Source of the DNA: Primula veris
Lineage: Eukaryota; Streptophyta; Magnoliopsida; Ericales; Primulaceae
DNA: 64,000 bases
Assembly: GCA_963682055.1 (NCBI GenBank)
Contig: OY821746.1
Location: 21,952,481 to 22,016,480 of the forward strand
Reading direction: 5' to 3'
Shown here: positions 22,887 to 33,800 of the stretch, in pieces
Numbering within the stretch: position 1 is the first letter of the stretch
Layout: each line of letters opens with the position of its first letter
The notes under the pieces: generated by a model
Told to the model about the DNA's origin: nothing
What the model saw: the letters and a program-made list of their open reading frames with translations, nothing else
Databases searched by the model: none
Translations under genes and position numbers: made by a program

Positions 22887-25708
22887 TCATTGGATCGATA
22901 GGTACCTGCATATATTTGAGGATTCCTGTTTTCGAAGGTTATCGCCGAGGAGGAAATAGTGCTCCTCGTCCATATCCGGGATATACACCTTCCTAAGTGT
23001 CTCTCCTACTTGTTCTTCGACAACCCTCTCGGTTTTGACTATGTGGTTGATCAGCTTCTTTGTGTTGGTGGGTTGTTCGACAACGCTCAGTTGTGTTTGA
23101 AGGGCCGCGGTAATGTCCTCACAGCGCCTTGAATCCTCTTGACATCCTCTGGATGTCTCGATCTCTCCCCTATCATTTGGGTATTTGACTTTTTGGTGGT
23201 AGGTCGAGGGTATGGCCTTCATGGCATGTAACCAAGGTCGGCCCAATATTGCGTTGTGGCCGGAGTTGTCGTTGACTACTAAGAACTCCATGGGAACAGA
23301 CATGGATCCAGTTGTGACATTGAGGACGATCTTACCCAACGGTTTAGTCGTTTCGGAGATGAATCCGATCAGTGTGACATCGGTAGGCTGTAGATCTTGC
23401 AGCTTGAGTTCCATCTTGTCGAAGATCTCCCTGTACATTATATCACAACAGGCTCCTTGGTCGATAAGCACCCTGCTGACCGTGTCAAGGCCGATTTGAA
23501 CACGGAGGTTAATAGCGTCTCCGTGGGGTAAATCACCCCTTCTTCGTCAAGACCCGAGAAAGAAATGGGCGGATATTGTCGAGGTGTGCATTGTCGTTTA
23601 GAAGTCGACGACTGTGATGCCTTGGCTACTTGGCCAAAGTGCGCCAATTGCCGTTGTCGTGATCGATCCCCACCTGTGTTCTTGGGTCGTGACATGTGAA
23701 CGACGTTGATTGTTTTGCCTTGCCGGTTGTCGGCTCCCTCAATGGCCAGTTGTTTTGCCTTGCCTTTATTCCCAGCGCTTTTGATGAACTTTGCTAAATA
23801 TCCCGCATCGCCCCATAGGTTCATTTTCCATCGCAAGTTACGGCAGTGCTCAGTGAGATGGCCGTGATCCTCATGATATGCGCAGAAGAGCTTGGAGTCT
23901 CTCATACTGGGGGGAGAAGTGATCGGCGGTGGTCGGGAATACCAACTTTCCCTGCATATATCCTTGAGGATATCTTCAACAGATAGGTTGAAAGTGTATC
24001 GCAGCTCAACCGGTTCGTAGGTGTTTCGGCGTTCCCTCTCTGGGAGCCAACCTTGTTGAAACGGTTTGGGGGACATTGGGTAGGTGAGCTGGAGCGGCTT
24101 ATGTTCGTTGGTCGGTGTTGGGTATGCGATCTGGAGCGGTTTGGGCTCGGGTTCTCATGGTCGCTCTACCCTGCTACGGACCTCGGGACCTTTGTCCTTT
24201 CTGGTCGGTTGGAACGTTTCTCCCTGGTTATTCCTAACTCTTTTGCGACCCACCTGTGCCTCTCGGACCGATTCTCTTCTTGGTAAAGTTCGGTTGAGGA
24301 AACGTAGTTCGTCATTTTTATCGGTGAGGTGGGTGCAATAGGCTAGTAGGGAATCAGTGGTCGGGAAGTTTTTGCCTATGAACTTCCTCCTCGCCCAATA
24401 GCCATTAAGGACGGAATTGATAAAGTTCTGGATGGCTATATTATTGGCGTACTGCGGAATCTGATTTGCTACGTCAATGAAACGTATGCAGTAGTCATTG
24501 AGCCTTTCATTTGGCGTCATCGTCATTTTCAGAAGGGTTTCGATGCTAACCTTCTTCTTCCGATGTGCGGCATATCGGGTGGAGTATGCTCTTAGCAGCT
24601 CTGCCCAGTCTCTTATTGAGCCCCGTGGTAAGTTGTAATACCACGAAGAAGCCTCTTGGCCCAAGCTGTTTTTGAAAAATTTGCACATCAGTGCATGGTC
24701 GTCACTCCACAGCTCCATCTTCGTCTTGTAGTGCCTCAGATGGTCAATAGGACAACTCCTTCCATCATAGAGCCTGAACTCGGGAATGACGAACCCCATA
24801 GGATTGCGATATCAAGTGATCTGCTCGGTACATGGGGTTTCTTGGCATACGTTCCAAGCCTGTTGGAACGCGTCATCCGTGACTTGGTAGGGGGGAAGGT
24901 ATCCCCCTTGATGTGGTGGTGGGCCATATCCTTCCCCGATCCTATGTTCGGGATATCTACCGTCTTTCGTGTGGAGCCGTTCCGTATGAGTGTTCGGTTG
25001 GATGACCACTGGAGGGATCGTCATTGGGACATTGCCCCCTTGGTGGGGCACTCTTGTATCGGGTCACCGACCAGCCGCTTCTAAGGCGGCCCTGTAGGCG
25101 GGATCTTCCGCTTCACGACGCGGGTCTTTATCTGTATTGGCAGGTTGGGTAATTGGCAATATGATGCCGGCTGCTGTCATGGCCGTCATGCATGCTGCCA
25201 GCTGAGCTTGTAGCTGGGCGTAGTTCTTTTCCTCGGCTACCGGAACAATGTGTTGTACTTCCACCGTAGGTGGTGTAATCATCCTTGGTGGAAGAGTCGG
25301 TAGTCGGGTCAACTGTTCGGCTACATGATCCGCGGGCATGCCAAACCGGTGAGCTTCGTCCGTTTGTAAATGAGCACCGGAGTTAACCGAGGCTGTTGGC
25401 AAAGGGACTTTTGAGCTCGGCCCTGCCTGGGATCCTGGTAAGCGTCTCAGTGCACGCCTTAATACGGGCAAAACTTGTTCGTCGTCCGAGGACGAAAGAT
25501 ATTCATCAACAATCCTTTCAAGTTGTTGGGGTTGTTCGGTCGGTTGTTCTTGGTTGACATTGGAGGTTGTTGGTTGGTTTCCGGACTGGATAGCTTCATA
25601 TCTGTCGCGGATGGCGAGTAGATTGTCGAGGTCTTGTTGGCTGATTTGCGCGTTTTGGTTATTGGTTTCTACTATCTCGGGATGGGTTTCTTCTACATTG
25701 GTCACCAT
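22887..25708 (-). pseudogene. Ty3/gypsy gag-protease polyprotein (Tat-like), disrupted
   Basis: It reads leftward from MVTNVEETHPEIVETNNQ at 25,708, ~78 bases after the primer site. The disordered N-terminus is Gln/Pro-rich. The gag core spans ~24,799-24,400 (FRLYDGRSCPIDHLRHYK, then FKNSLGQEASSWYYNLPRGS, typical plant retrotransposon gag). A Cys/His cluster FCAYHEDHGHLTEHCRN, the zinc-knuckle counterpart, is at ~23,870. The aspartic protease follows (LIDQGACCDIMY ... AILGRPWLHAMKAIPS) at ~23,471-23,200. Three in-frame stops (25,064, 24,812 and 24,155, all TGA) and one frame change near 23,525 in a C run break it. The protease carries D-Q-G where D-T/S-G is usual. The frame ends at 22,887 just after the protease, so pol is missing. 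Confidence 0.85.
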
Positions 25709-25763
25709 TGTCGCTCGTCTGGTAGAGTATTGGTATTCGAATTCTAAACTAGTTGGGAACTAG

Positions 25764-25785
25764 ATGATTCCCGGAGACGGCGCCA
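25764..25785 (-). other. Primer binding site of the gypsy-type element
   Basis: Two bases after the 5' LTR the minus strand reads TGGCGCCGTCTCCGGGAATC. It begins with TGG, as expected for pairing with a tRNA 3' CCA end. It is closest to the tRNA-Asp site of many plant gypsy elements, with two mismatches to the form I recall. Confidence 0.75.
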
Positions 25786-25787
25786 TT

Positions 25788-26361
25788 TGATAAAGCCATA
25801 ACTTTGGTCGGTCACGTTAGCCTTTTCAACAATAATATAATGGTAAATCAACTATAAATAATGGACACTTCTTGATATTTATTATTGCTCGGATTATTAT
25901 CCTTATTCGGACTATTACACTTGCTCGGATCAGTGTCTCTGTATTACAATTGTGCTCGATTTGACTACTTAATCTCTCTTCTTGGTCTTTCTCTCCTTTT
26001 ATTCGGTACTCGGCTTTATCTCTGCTCGGTTTATTTCTTGGCGTGATAAGATTTAACTAGTTTATCTCTTTTCTCAACTTCTCTCTATAATTTTTGGATA
26101 GATTTTCTGGTCCGTTTCTATGAGGGGTAGTTGGCTATTTATAGGCCACTACGCCTTTTAGGATGTTGACAAATGTCCCAATCTCAGGAGGTTTCTCAGA
26201 TATGGGTTCCTAGTTAAGTGGGCTTGGGCTTTTGATAATATCTACCTTTATTCTCTTATGAAAGGCATGAGATGACCCATTTAAGCGTTGGATACCCGTT
26301 TAAAAAGTGAGTTAATTATTACCCGAATAGAATATTCGGGTCAAACTTTTATGTTCTATCA
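25788..26361 (-). repeat. 5' LTR of the gypsy-type element (574 bp)
   Basis: Direct copy of 13,028-13,605 with scattered substitutions and small indels in a G run and near CACTACTACGCC. The minus-strand TATAAATAG lies near 26,139-26,147. Confidence 0.92.
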
Positions 26362-27213
26362 ATTATTGTTTATTCTATAAATGAAATAAGTGAAAAGTAA
26401 TTATAAGTTGAAGAAGTTCTTATTTTACTAATGTAAATACGTTTAAATTGAGAAATCACTTATACTAAATGTTAATTGAGCGTGAATCAATCAATTACTT
26501 AAAACTAATGAAATAAATAGGCATAGTTTTTTTTTTATTACTCTTCTACTGTAACATTGCTGATGTAGGTTTTGGAACATTTTAATTCTATCCCCAATCT
26601 TTAAAATTTCCACTTTGTCCCCTCAACATTTTAATTTCCAACACAAAAGTCCAAATAACACGTTTTTACAAACCCAATCAATAATATTTTATTATTACTC
26701 CCACTCTCGACGTGATTCGACGACTTTGATATATAAGGATTTTACCCAATTTAACTTAAAATTTAACAAAATAAATAAATTCAAAGTTTCAAACAAAACT
26801 ACTTATTACTTAGAATATGAGATTATAAGTGTAAATTTGATATGATTTAACTATAAAAAAAAAATATTTCAAAAAATAAAAACATTTTTTTCTACTAAAA
26901 AGTAAATTTGATATGATTTAACTATAAAAAATAAATATTTCAAAAAATAAAAGCATTTTTTTTACTAAAAAGTAAATTTGATACTTGTTTTGAGACGTTC
27001 AAAACAGAAATCAACACTTACTTACAACCATAGGCAAATGGATAAATTTTAAGTAATTCTAAAATTGCATGTCTATAAGACTAACATTTGACTCCTATGA
27101 AAGCCGACTATTAATTCAAATATAGATACAAAAGGTTAGATAGTAATAAATAACCATAGATGGTATTTTCAATTATTACTTTTAACATGAGAGTACATTT
27201 CCTTATGTTTGTA
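26362..27213. other. Intergenic, with an upstream copy of the carrier-gene leader
   Basis: No gene is supported. At ~26,590-26,668 lies a diverged direct copy of the ~78 bases found at ~27,652-27,728 just before the carrier gene (shared words CCCCAATCTTTAAAATT, ACTTTGTCCCCTCAA and AACACGTTTTT). A near-identical ~70-base AT-rich pair also repeats at ~26,838 and ~26,908. Confidence 0.6.
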
Positions 27214-27214
27214 A

Positions 27215-27527
27215 GGTAATGTTTTGATTATATTATCGTTTTTTTTATATGTATTTGTAATTTTTTTCTTAAATCAATATTTTATTTTATTTTTAATGTG
27301 TTTGTTCAAAAAAATATGTAAAATTTGATTTTTTTTATATTTTTTTGTAGTTATTGTTTGTTTTGACAAATTATAATGTAGTAATACAAAAAACAATATA
27401 TAAAAAGTCAAAATTTACAGATATTTTTGAACAAACAAATTACAAATAAAATAAAATATTAATTTAAGAAAAAAAAAAAAAAAAATTACAAATACATATT
27501 AGAAAAAACAATATAATTAAAACATGA
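27215..27527. mobile_element. Foldback MITE
   Basis: The left half (ATGTTTTGATTATATT ... TATGTATTTGTAATTTTTTT ... AAATCAATATTTTATTTTAT) is repeated in inverse orientation in the right half with few changes. The ~310-bp segment would therefore fold into one long hairpin. No ORF. The target duplication is not clear. It lies between the two copies of the carrier-gene leader. Confidence 0.65.
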
Positions 27528-27813
27528 CATTAAAAATATTACCAAATGTGCACCTTTTAACCCAATCACAATTCTACAAAGAATTCCTTACTTGTCATCC
27601 ATCTGTTGCCTTTTGGGAAATCTAAAAAAAGACTCCTACAGATCTTTCGAAAACCCCAATCTTTAAAATTATTCACTTTGTCCCCTCAATATTCTATTTT
27701 CTTACACATAAGTCCACAGAACACGTTTTTTATTGAATAAAAAACTCAAAAAGTAACCCTTTTCAAAATTAAAAAAAAGGCATCTCTCTCTTTCTCTCCC
27801 ACTCAATCTAACA

Positions 27814-30800
27814 ATGGAAGGGGTGATTGAGGGTATGCCTTTGTTTGCAAAGGAGCTGATTGCTGGTGGAGTTGCTGGTGGTTTTGCTAAGACTGTTGTT
27901 GCTCCTTTAGAACGTGTCAAGATCTTGTTTCAGGTTATCCCTTTTTTCATTATATTTTTTTTCTAGTTTTGATCATGCTTTTTGTAATGATGGGTTTTAT
28001 CTAGTTTGCTTTTTTTTTTTAAAATTCTTTTCTTGATCATGTTCTTTTATTCTTTATGATGGGTTTTATCTAGTTTGAGTAATCAGCTTGTTGAAATTGG
28101 CATAAAAAAATTCCTTTTTTCTTCTTCTTTTCAATTCTTGATCATGTTCTTTGTGATGGGTTTTTGCTAATTTAAGTATTAGCTTGTTAAGATTGGCATG
28201 GAGGGGTGTAATTGTAGGATAATTCTGATTTTTAGGAATTCTGAGTTTGTTTTACAAAATTGTAGATTGGTGACTAAAGGCTGTTTAGAGTTGTACATTG
28301 CTAAATTTAGTTAAGTTGGGGTTTAGGGTACTTATTTTTGAGTACTTTAAGCTAACCTTTTTTGCATATTAAGTAGTTGCACTGCATCTGGTAACTGGTT
28401 CTAAGCATAAAAGCTGTTTTCTTTGTTATGGGTGAGAACATTATTTTCTTGATCATGTTCTTTATAATGGGTTTTATCTAGTTTTAAAGTAGTTAGCTTG
28501 TTAAAATTGGCATGAGGGGGTGTAATTGTAGGATAATTTTGTTTTTAGGAATTTGAGTTTATTGTAGAAACTTGTAGTTTGTTTAGAGTTTTCTTAGAGT
28601 ACATTGCTGAATTTAGCTAATTTGGAGTTTAGGGTATTTATTTTTGAGTACTTTAAGCTCAACTTATTTGCATATTAAGTAGTTGCAGTGTATCGCTCTC
28701 GTAAAAGCTGTTTTCTTTGTTATCGGTGGAAACATTCTTTTCTTGATCCTGTTCTTTGTGATGAGTTTTATCTAATTTAAGTAATTAGCTTGTTAAAATT
28801 GGCATGAGGGGTGTAATTGTATCACAATTATGTTTTGTAGGAATCTTTTGTTTGTTTTAGAATAGTAGATTAATGATTAAAGGCTGTTCAGACTTTTTTT
28901 AGAGTACATTGCTGAATGTAGCAAGTTGGGTTTAGTTTTTTTTTTTGTTTATTTTAAGCCCATTGGATATGTGCTTTATAAGCGTAAAAGCTGGTTTCTT
29001 TGTTATTGGTGAAAACATTCTTTTCTTGATCATGTTTTTTATGATGGGTTTTATCTAATTTTTAAATAATTAGCTTGTTGAAATTGGCACGAGGGGTGTA
29101 ATTGTAGGATAATTCTGATTTTTAGGAATTTTGAGTTTATAAAATCGTAAATTGGGGACTAAAGGCTGTTTAGAGTTTGTTTACATACAGTATACTGCCA
29201 AATTTAGCTAAGTTGGGGTTTAGGGTATTTTTTTGCGTATTTTAAGCTCAGGTTTTTGCATGTCTGGTTTATAAACGTAAAAGCTGTTTTCTTTGTTATT
29301 GGTGAAAACAGTCGTTTCTTGATCATGTTCTTTATGATGGGTTTTATCTAGTTTGTTAGGACCATATTTCTGGTCTAAATACTATTTGTTGTCTCTTGGT
29401 TTGAACTAAATAATTCTACTTGTTTGTTAAGAACTGAGACAGCTTTTTGGTTTCAAGTAATGTTGCAACTTCAGTTACAACCAACTGAGACAGTGTTGTA
29501 AGTAATGTTGCAACCTCAGTTACAACCAACTGAGACAGTGTTGTTGGTTTCAAATAATGTTGCAACCTCAGTTACAACCAACTGAGACAGTGTTGTTGGT
29601 TTCAAGTAATGTTGCAACCTAAGTTGCAACCACAGTTCCAACCTGTTGTTCTGCAGGATTCTGTTCAGTTCTGTAATTCTGCATTATTATTCTTTAATGA
29701 TAATTATTTGTTTTAAAGTATGCAGCATATATTCTCATATGCTCTTAAAGGTTTAGTTCGTTTATACTGAGAATATTAAAGTGGTAAGGAAAGATATTTC
29801 CTAAAAAAGATATAAGGAGATTAGATTATAAAGATATGTTTCCTTTAGATAGGTAAATCTATATCTCTATTCTTATGCAAATCTTTATCACTTGTTTCAA
29901 TCTTTGTTCCTTATCAAAATCAGTATGATACGTTTAAGATTGAATGAAATTTGGAGTTAATGTTTCATATGTATATTTAAAGATGTTATCTCTAAAAGAT
30001 ATTATCTCTAAAAGATATTATCTTATATGTTTACTTGTTGTAGGAAAAGACTAACTCCTATTTCCAAGCTAGTTATGAAGATTGGAGTCAATCCTATGCT
30101 GAAGAGTCTCGTGATATATGGAAAGATTGAAGCCAATCAAAAAGAGTCAAAAGCAATCAATAAGATCTTAAAGAAAGAAGATTGTTTTTACTTGTATAAA
30201 TAATTGATAACCTAGATTGTAAAAAGTGTGTTCTAAATTATAAAGAACTCATTCTTGAGAGAATACACAGTGAGCTTTAAAAGAAAACAATGGTGGGATG
30301 CCATTGATTTATAATTGATAGTTATAAGGTAGGAGCAATATAGAGATAGGCAGAAAAACCTAGAGAGAGTCTGAGTGTTTTTCAATAAGACTTGAATCCT
30401 ATATTGTAAGCTTTTATAATATCATAATCTGGGTGAGTGCCCTGGAGACGTAGCCTAGTTGGGTGAACTCCGTTGTTAAATGTGCGTGTGATTTATTTCA
30501 AGTACATTTAACTTTACAAAGTTCTGTCCATTAATTTACTTAGGTTCCAACTGTGGTTGCAACATCACTTGGAACCTAACTGCAAAACTGCAACTAGAAC
30601 AGCGGATAGGAATTTCATAGTTTAAGTTATTAGCTTGTTAAATTTGGCATGAGCGGTGTAATTGTAGAATAATTCTGATTTCTAGGAATTTTGAGTATGT
30701 TCTAGAAAATTGTAGATTGGTGACTAAAGGCTGTTTAGAGTTTGTTTTAGAGTACATTGCTAAATTTTGCTAAGTTGGGGTTTAGGGTATACTTTAAGCT

Positions 30801-33800
30801 CGACTTATTTGCATATTAAGTAGTTGCAGTGTATCTGGTTCATAAGCGTAAGGGGTGTTTTCTTTGTTATTGGTGAAGGCATTCTTTTCTTGATCATGTT
30901 CTTTATGAGGGGTTTTATCTAGTTTTCAAGTAACCAGCTTGTTGAAATTGTCAGAAAGGGTATAATTGTAGGACAATTATGGGTTTTTTTGGAATTTTTG
31001 TTTGTTATAAAAACTTGTAGATTGATGATTTGAAGCTCTAGTTTTTTTGGAGTACATTGCTGATTTTAGCTAAGTTGGAGTTTAGGTTACTTTTTTCTTT
31101 TGCATTTTTAAACTCAACCTATTGCATATAAGTTGCAGTGTATCTGGTTTAAGCGTACAAGCTCTTGTCTTTGTTATGGATTGATATTTTATCTTCTTGA
31201 TCCCGTTCTTTGTAATGAGCTGTATTCAATTTATGTAGTTAGCTTGTTAAAATTGGCATGCGTGGTGTAATTGTATCACAATTATGATTATTAGTAAACT
31301 TTTGCTTGTTTTAGAAAAGTAGATTGTGATTAAAGGCTGTTTAGACTTTTTTTAGAGTACATTGCCAAATGTAGCTAAGTTGGGTTTAGGGTACTTTTTG
31401 TTGGAAAAATTGTAGGAAAACATGTTTTTAAACATGGTTGTTCCAAGTGGTCAGGGACCATCTTTGAGTCAATTTTCGATGCGACTACTCAGTTTTTCTG
31501 AGGCCATACTCAAAGCGCTTGAGTAGCTCGTACGACGAGCTTCGCAACGGTATATCGCATGACCTATTCGGAGGAAGGGTGTGAATGATAATTGGACTCG
31601 AAGGTTGGTACTCGAAAGAGAAAATAAAGTCAATGCTGGAAAATGAGAAAAGAAATGGGATTTAAACCCATGAGGGTTATCCCACATTGGAAAATCATGA
31701 GTGATTTTTACAATTTATATACTAAGGTATCCCATGTGGATATTAAGTAGTGTGTCCACATAACGTGTGTATTGTGTACCACGCATGGGCTTGCTCGTCG
31801 GGCGGGCTTGCTCGTCGGGCGGGCTTGCTCGTCGGGCGGGCTTGCTCGTCGGGCGGGCTTGCTCGACGGGTTTTCAGCTCGACGGGAAAAAGTGCGCCTG
31901 TTCCAGTTCGGAAGAAGTGTTCCAGTTCGGAAAAAGTGTTCCAGTTCGGGAAAAACGCGCCTGTTCGGGAAAAGCGTGCCTGTTCGGGAAACGCATGCCT
32001 GTTCGGGAAAAGTGCGCCAGTTCGGGAAAAGCTTCCAGCAAAGCTGTAACTGTTGCAATAAATATTAATTCATTACAAAGTTAATACTGCAGTTTCGAAT
32101 TTCGAAAACTGACAGTAGTAAAGTGACTTTAATGGCTGAGATACTCAGCAAGCCTATAAATAGGGAGACCCCCCCACATGTCAACACAGATACATAACAT
32201 TCTGAAATAAAACACCAGTAGCATATATCATCTCTCCAAAAATTAGCATTACATTTTAGAACCTGAGAGAACCACCCACCAACAGCTCGACCTTGACTCG
32301 TCGCCAGTTTCCGGCGAGTCATCCGAGACGTTGTACCTTGGGATCGAAGCGCCAACGCAACCAGAAACATCAAGGTGGTTGGGCGAATATCGGTTAAGGG
32401 CATACTGTTAACAGTAGCCTCGTCTTGTTTTATTTACATTCTGTCCATTTCATTTACGTATTTTAATTCTGTTCTTTTTATTTAAGTATTTCAATTGCTG
32501 TCCTTAGCTATAGCTTTTAATTCTGTTTGTACCTTTCTGTAATTAGTTTAAAGTTCTGGTTTTTGCTGTAATTCCTATTCTGTAATTTAATTCAGTAATT
32601 AGAATAGTTTCAATTCAGTCATGTTATTTCAATTCATATCAGAACAGTCCGGCTGTTAAGTTTATACTTTCCAGTCCGGCAGTTTCTTTTAATTGCAAAA
32701 CAGTACATCAGATTATTAATTGATAATAATCTGATAACGTTTGCTTTAATTACTTTTCAGTACTTACATGTTGTAATCAGTTTATTGTATTCCATTTGGA
32801 AATTAATAAAGATTACACTGGTTTTGTTTAATTCTTGTTTAGTCCTTTATTTATTATTAATTGTTATTTCGTACACGGAAACCCAACAATCTTAACCGAT
32901 ATCCTGTTGTTTCTTTCGTGTGTTAATACAATTATTTTTATAATAGGAATAATGCTTTTTTGTTTTCGATTCTAATTTATATTAGAAATTGATTACAAAG
33001 AAAAATTCCAAACAGTTTTAATTGTTTATTTTGAATCTTGTTGATACCAACCGTATTGTTATTCAATAAGAATCGTTCAATCCTTTTAATATCAACCGTA
33101 TTGATATTTAAAAGGATAAAAGTTTAATTTTATTATTTGTTTGATAATTCTTTTACAAACCCAAATATCAGTTTTGGTGTTTGTTTATAGAATTTCTTGT
33201 ACACGTATCTCATACGTTTTGTGTTGTCGTTTCAGATGACAAACACGTCGCCTATTGAGTTGCCTATCGGAAGTGAGCATGACCTAGTGGTTGGTGGAAA
33301 TGTCCATAACACTGGGGGCGATGCGAATGTGGGGGCTAACGCCGATGACGTAGCTGCAGTGGCTGAGGCCGCCGCAGCTGCGGCCATGGCGGATGCTACG
33401 GCCAAAGCTGAGGCTGCGGCCGAAGCAGCGGCCACGGCCAAGGCTGCAGCTAAGGCTGTGGCAAGAGCCAAGGCTGCGGCCAAGGGCAAGGCACCGATGT
33501 ATTCGGCTGTGCCTACTTTGCCTACTTCTCATCTGGAGAAACCGGAAAAATTCAGGGGAGACAACTTTAAACGTTGGCAGCAAAAGATACTGTTTTATCT
33601 CACGACCCTGAATCTGACCAGGTTTCTTAAGGAGACTGCTCCCGTCCTAAGCGAGGACGATCTGGACGAGCAGTCGTTCTCTGCGGTTGAGGCATGGAGA
33701 CATGCCGACTACCTATGCAAGAACTATATCTTGTGTGCTCTAGATGACACGCTGTTCAGTGTTTTCGAACCCAAAGCTACTGTAAAGGAGCTATGGGAGA

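Larger units (their letters stand above)
13028..26361 (-). mobile_element. Non-autonomous Ty3/gypsy (Tat-like) LTR element with antisense genes
   Basis: LTRs at 13,028-13,605 and 25,788-26,361 share TGATA...TATCA ends and are flanked by the 5-bp duplication ATTAT (13,023-13,027 and 26,362-26,366). The primer site, the LTR TATA box and gag-protease all read on the minus strand, so the 5' LTR is the right one. After the protease, reading leftward, no reverse transcriptase, RNase H or integrase motif is visible. Instead 9.3 kb (13,606-22,886) carries plus-strand genes. Tat-lineage elements such as maize Grande and Silene Retand are known to carry an antisense ORF between pol and the 3' LTR; here that zone appears to have expanded while pol was lost. 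The LTRs differ at roughly fifteen positions by eye, so the insertion is not very recent. Confidence 0.9.

Noticed and set aside
31750..32084. Overlapping plus-strand ORFs with repeats of [11 protein letters not shown] and similar
   Set aside because: They are readings of the LTR minisatellites in all three frames, and the same happens at 38,346-38,696 in the other LTR. No protein signature.
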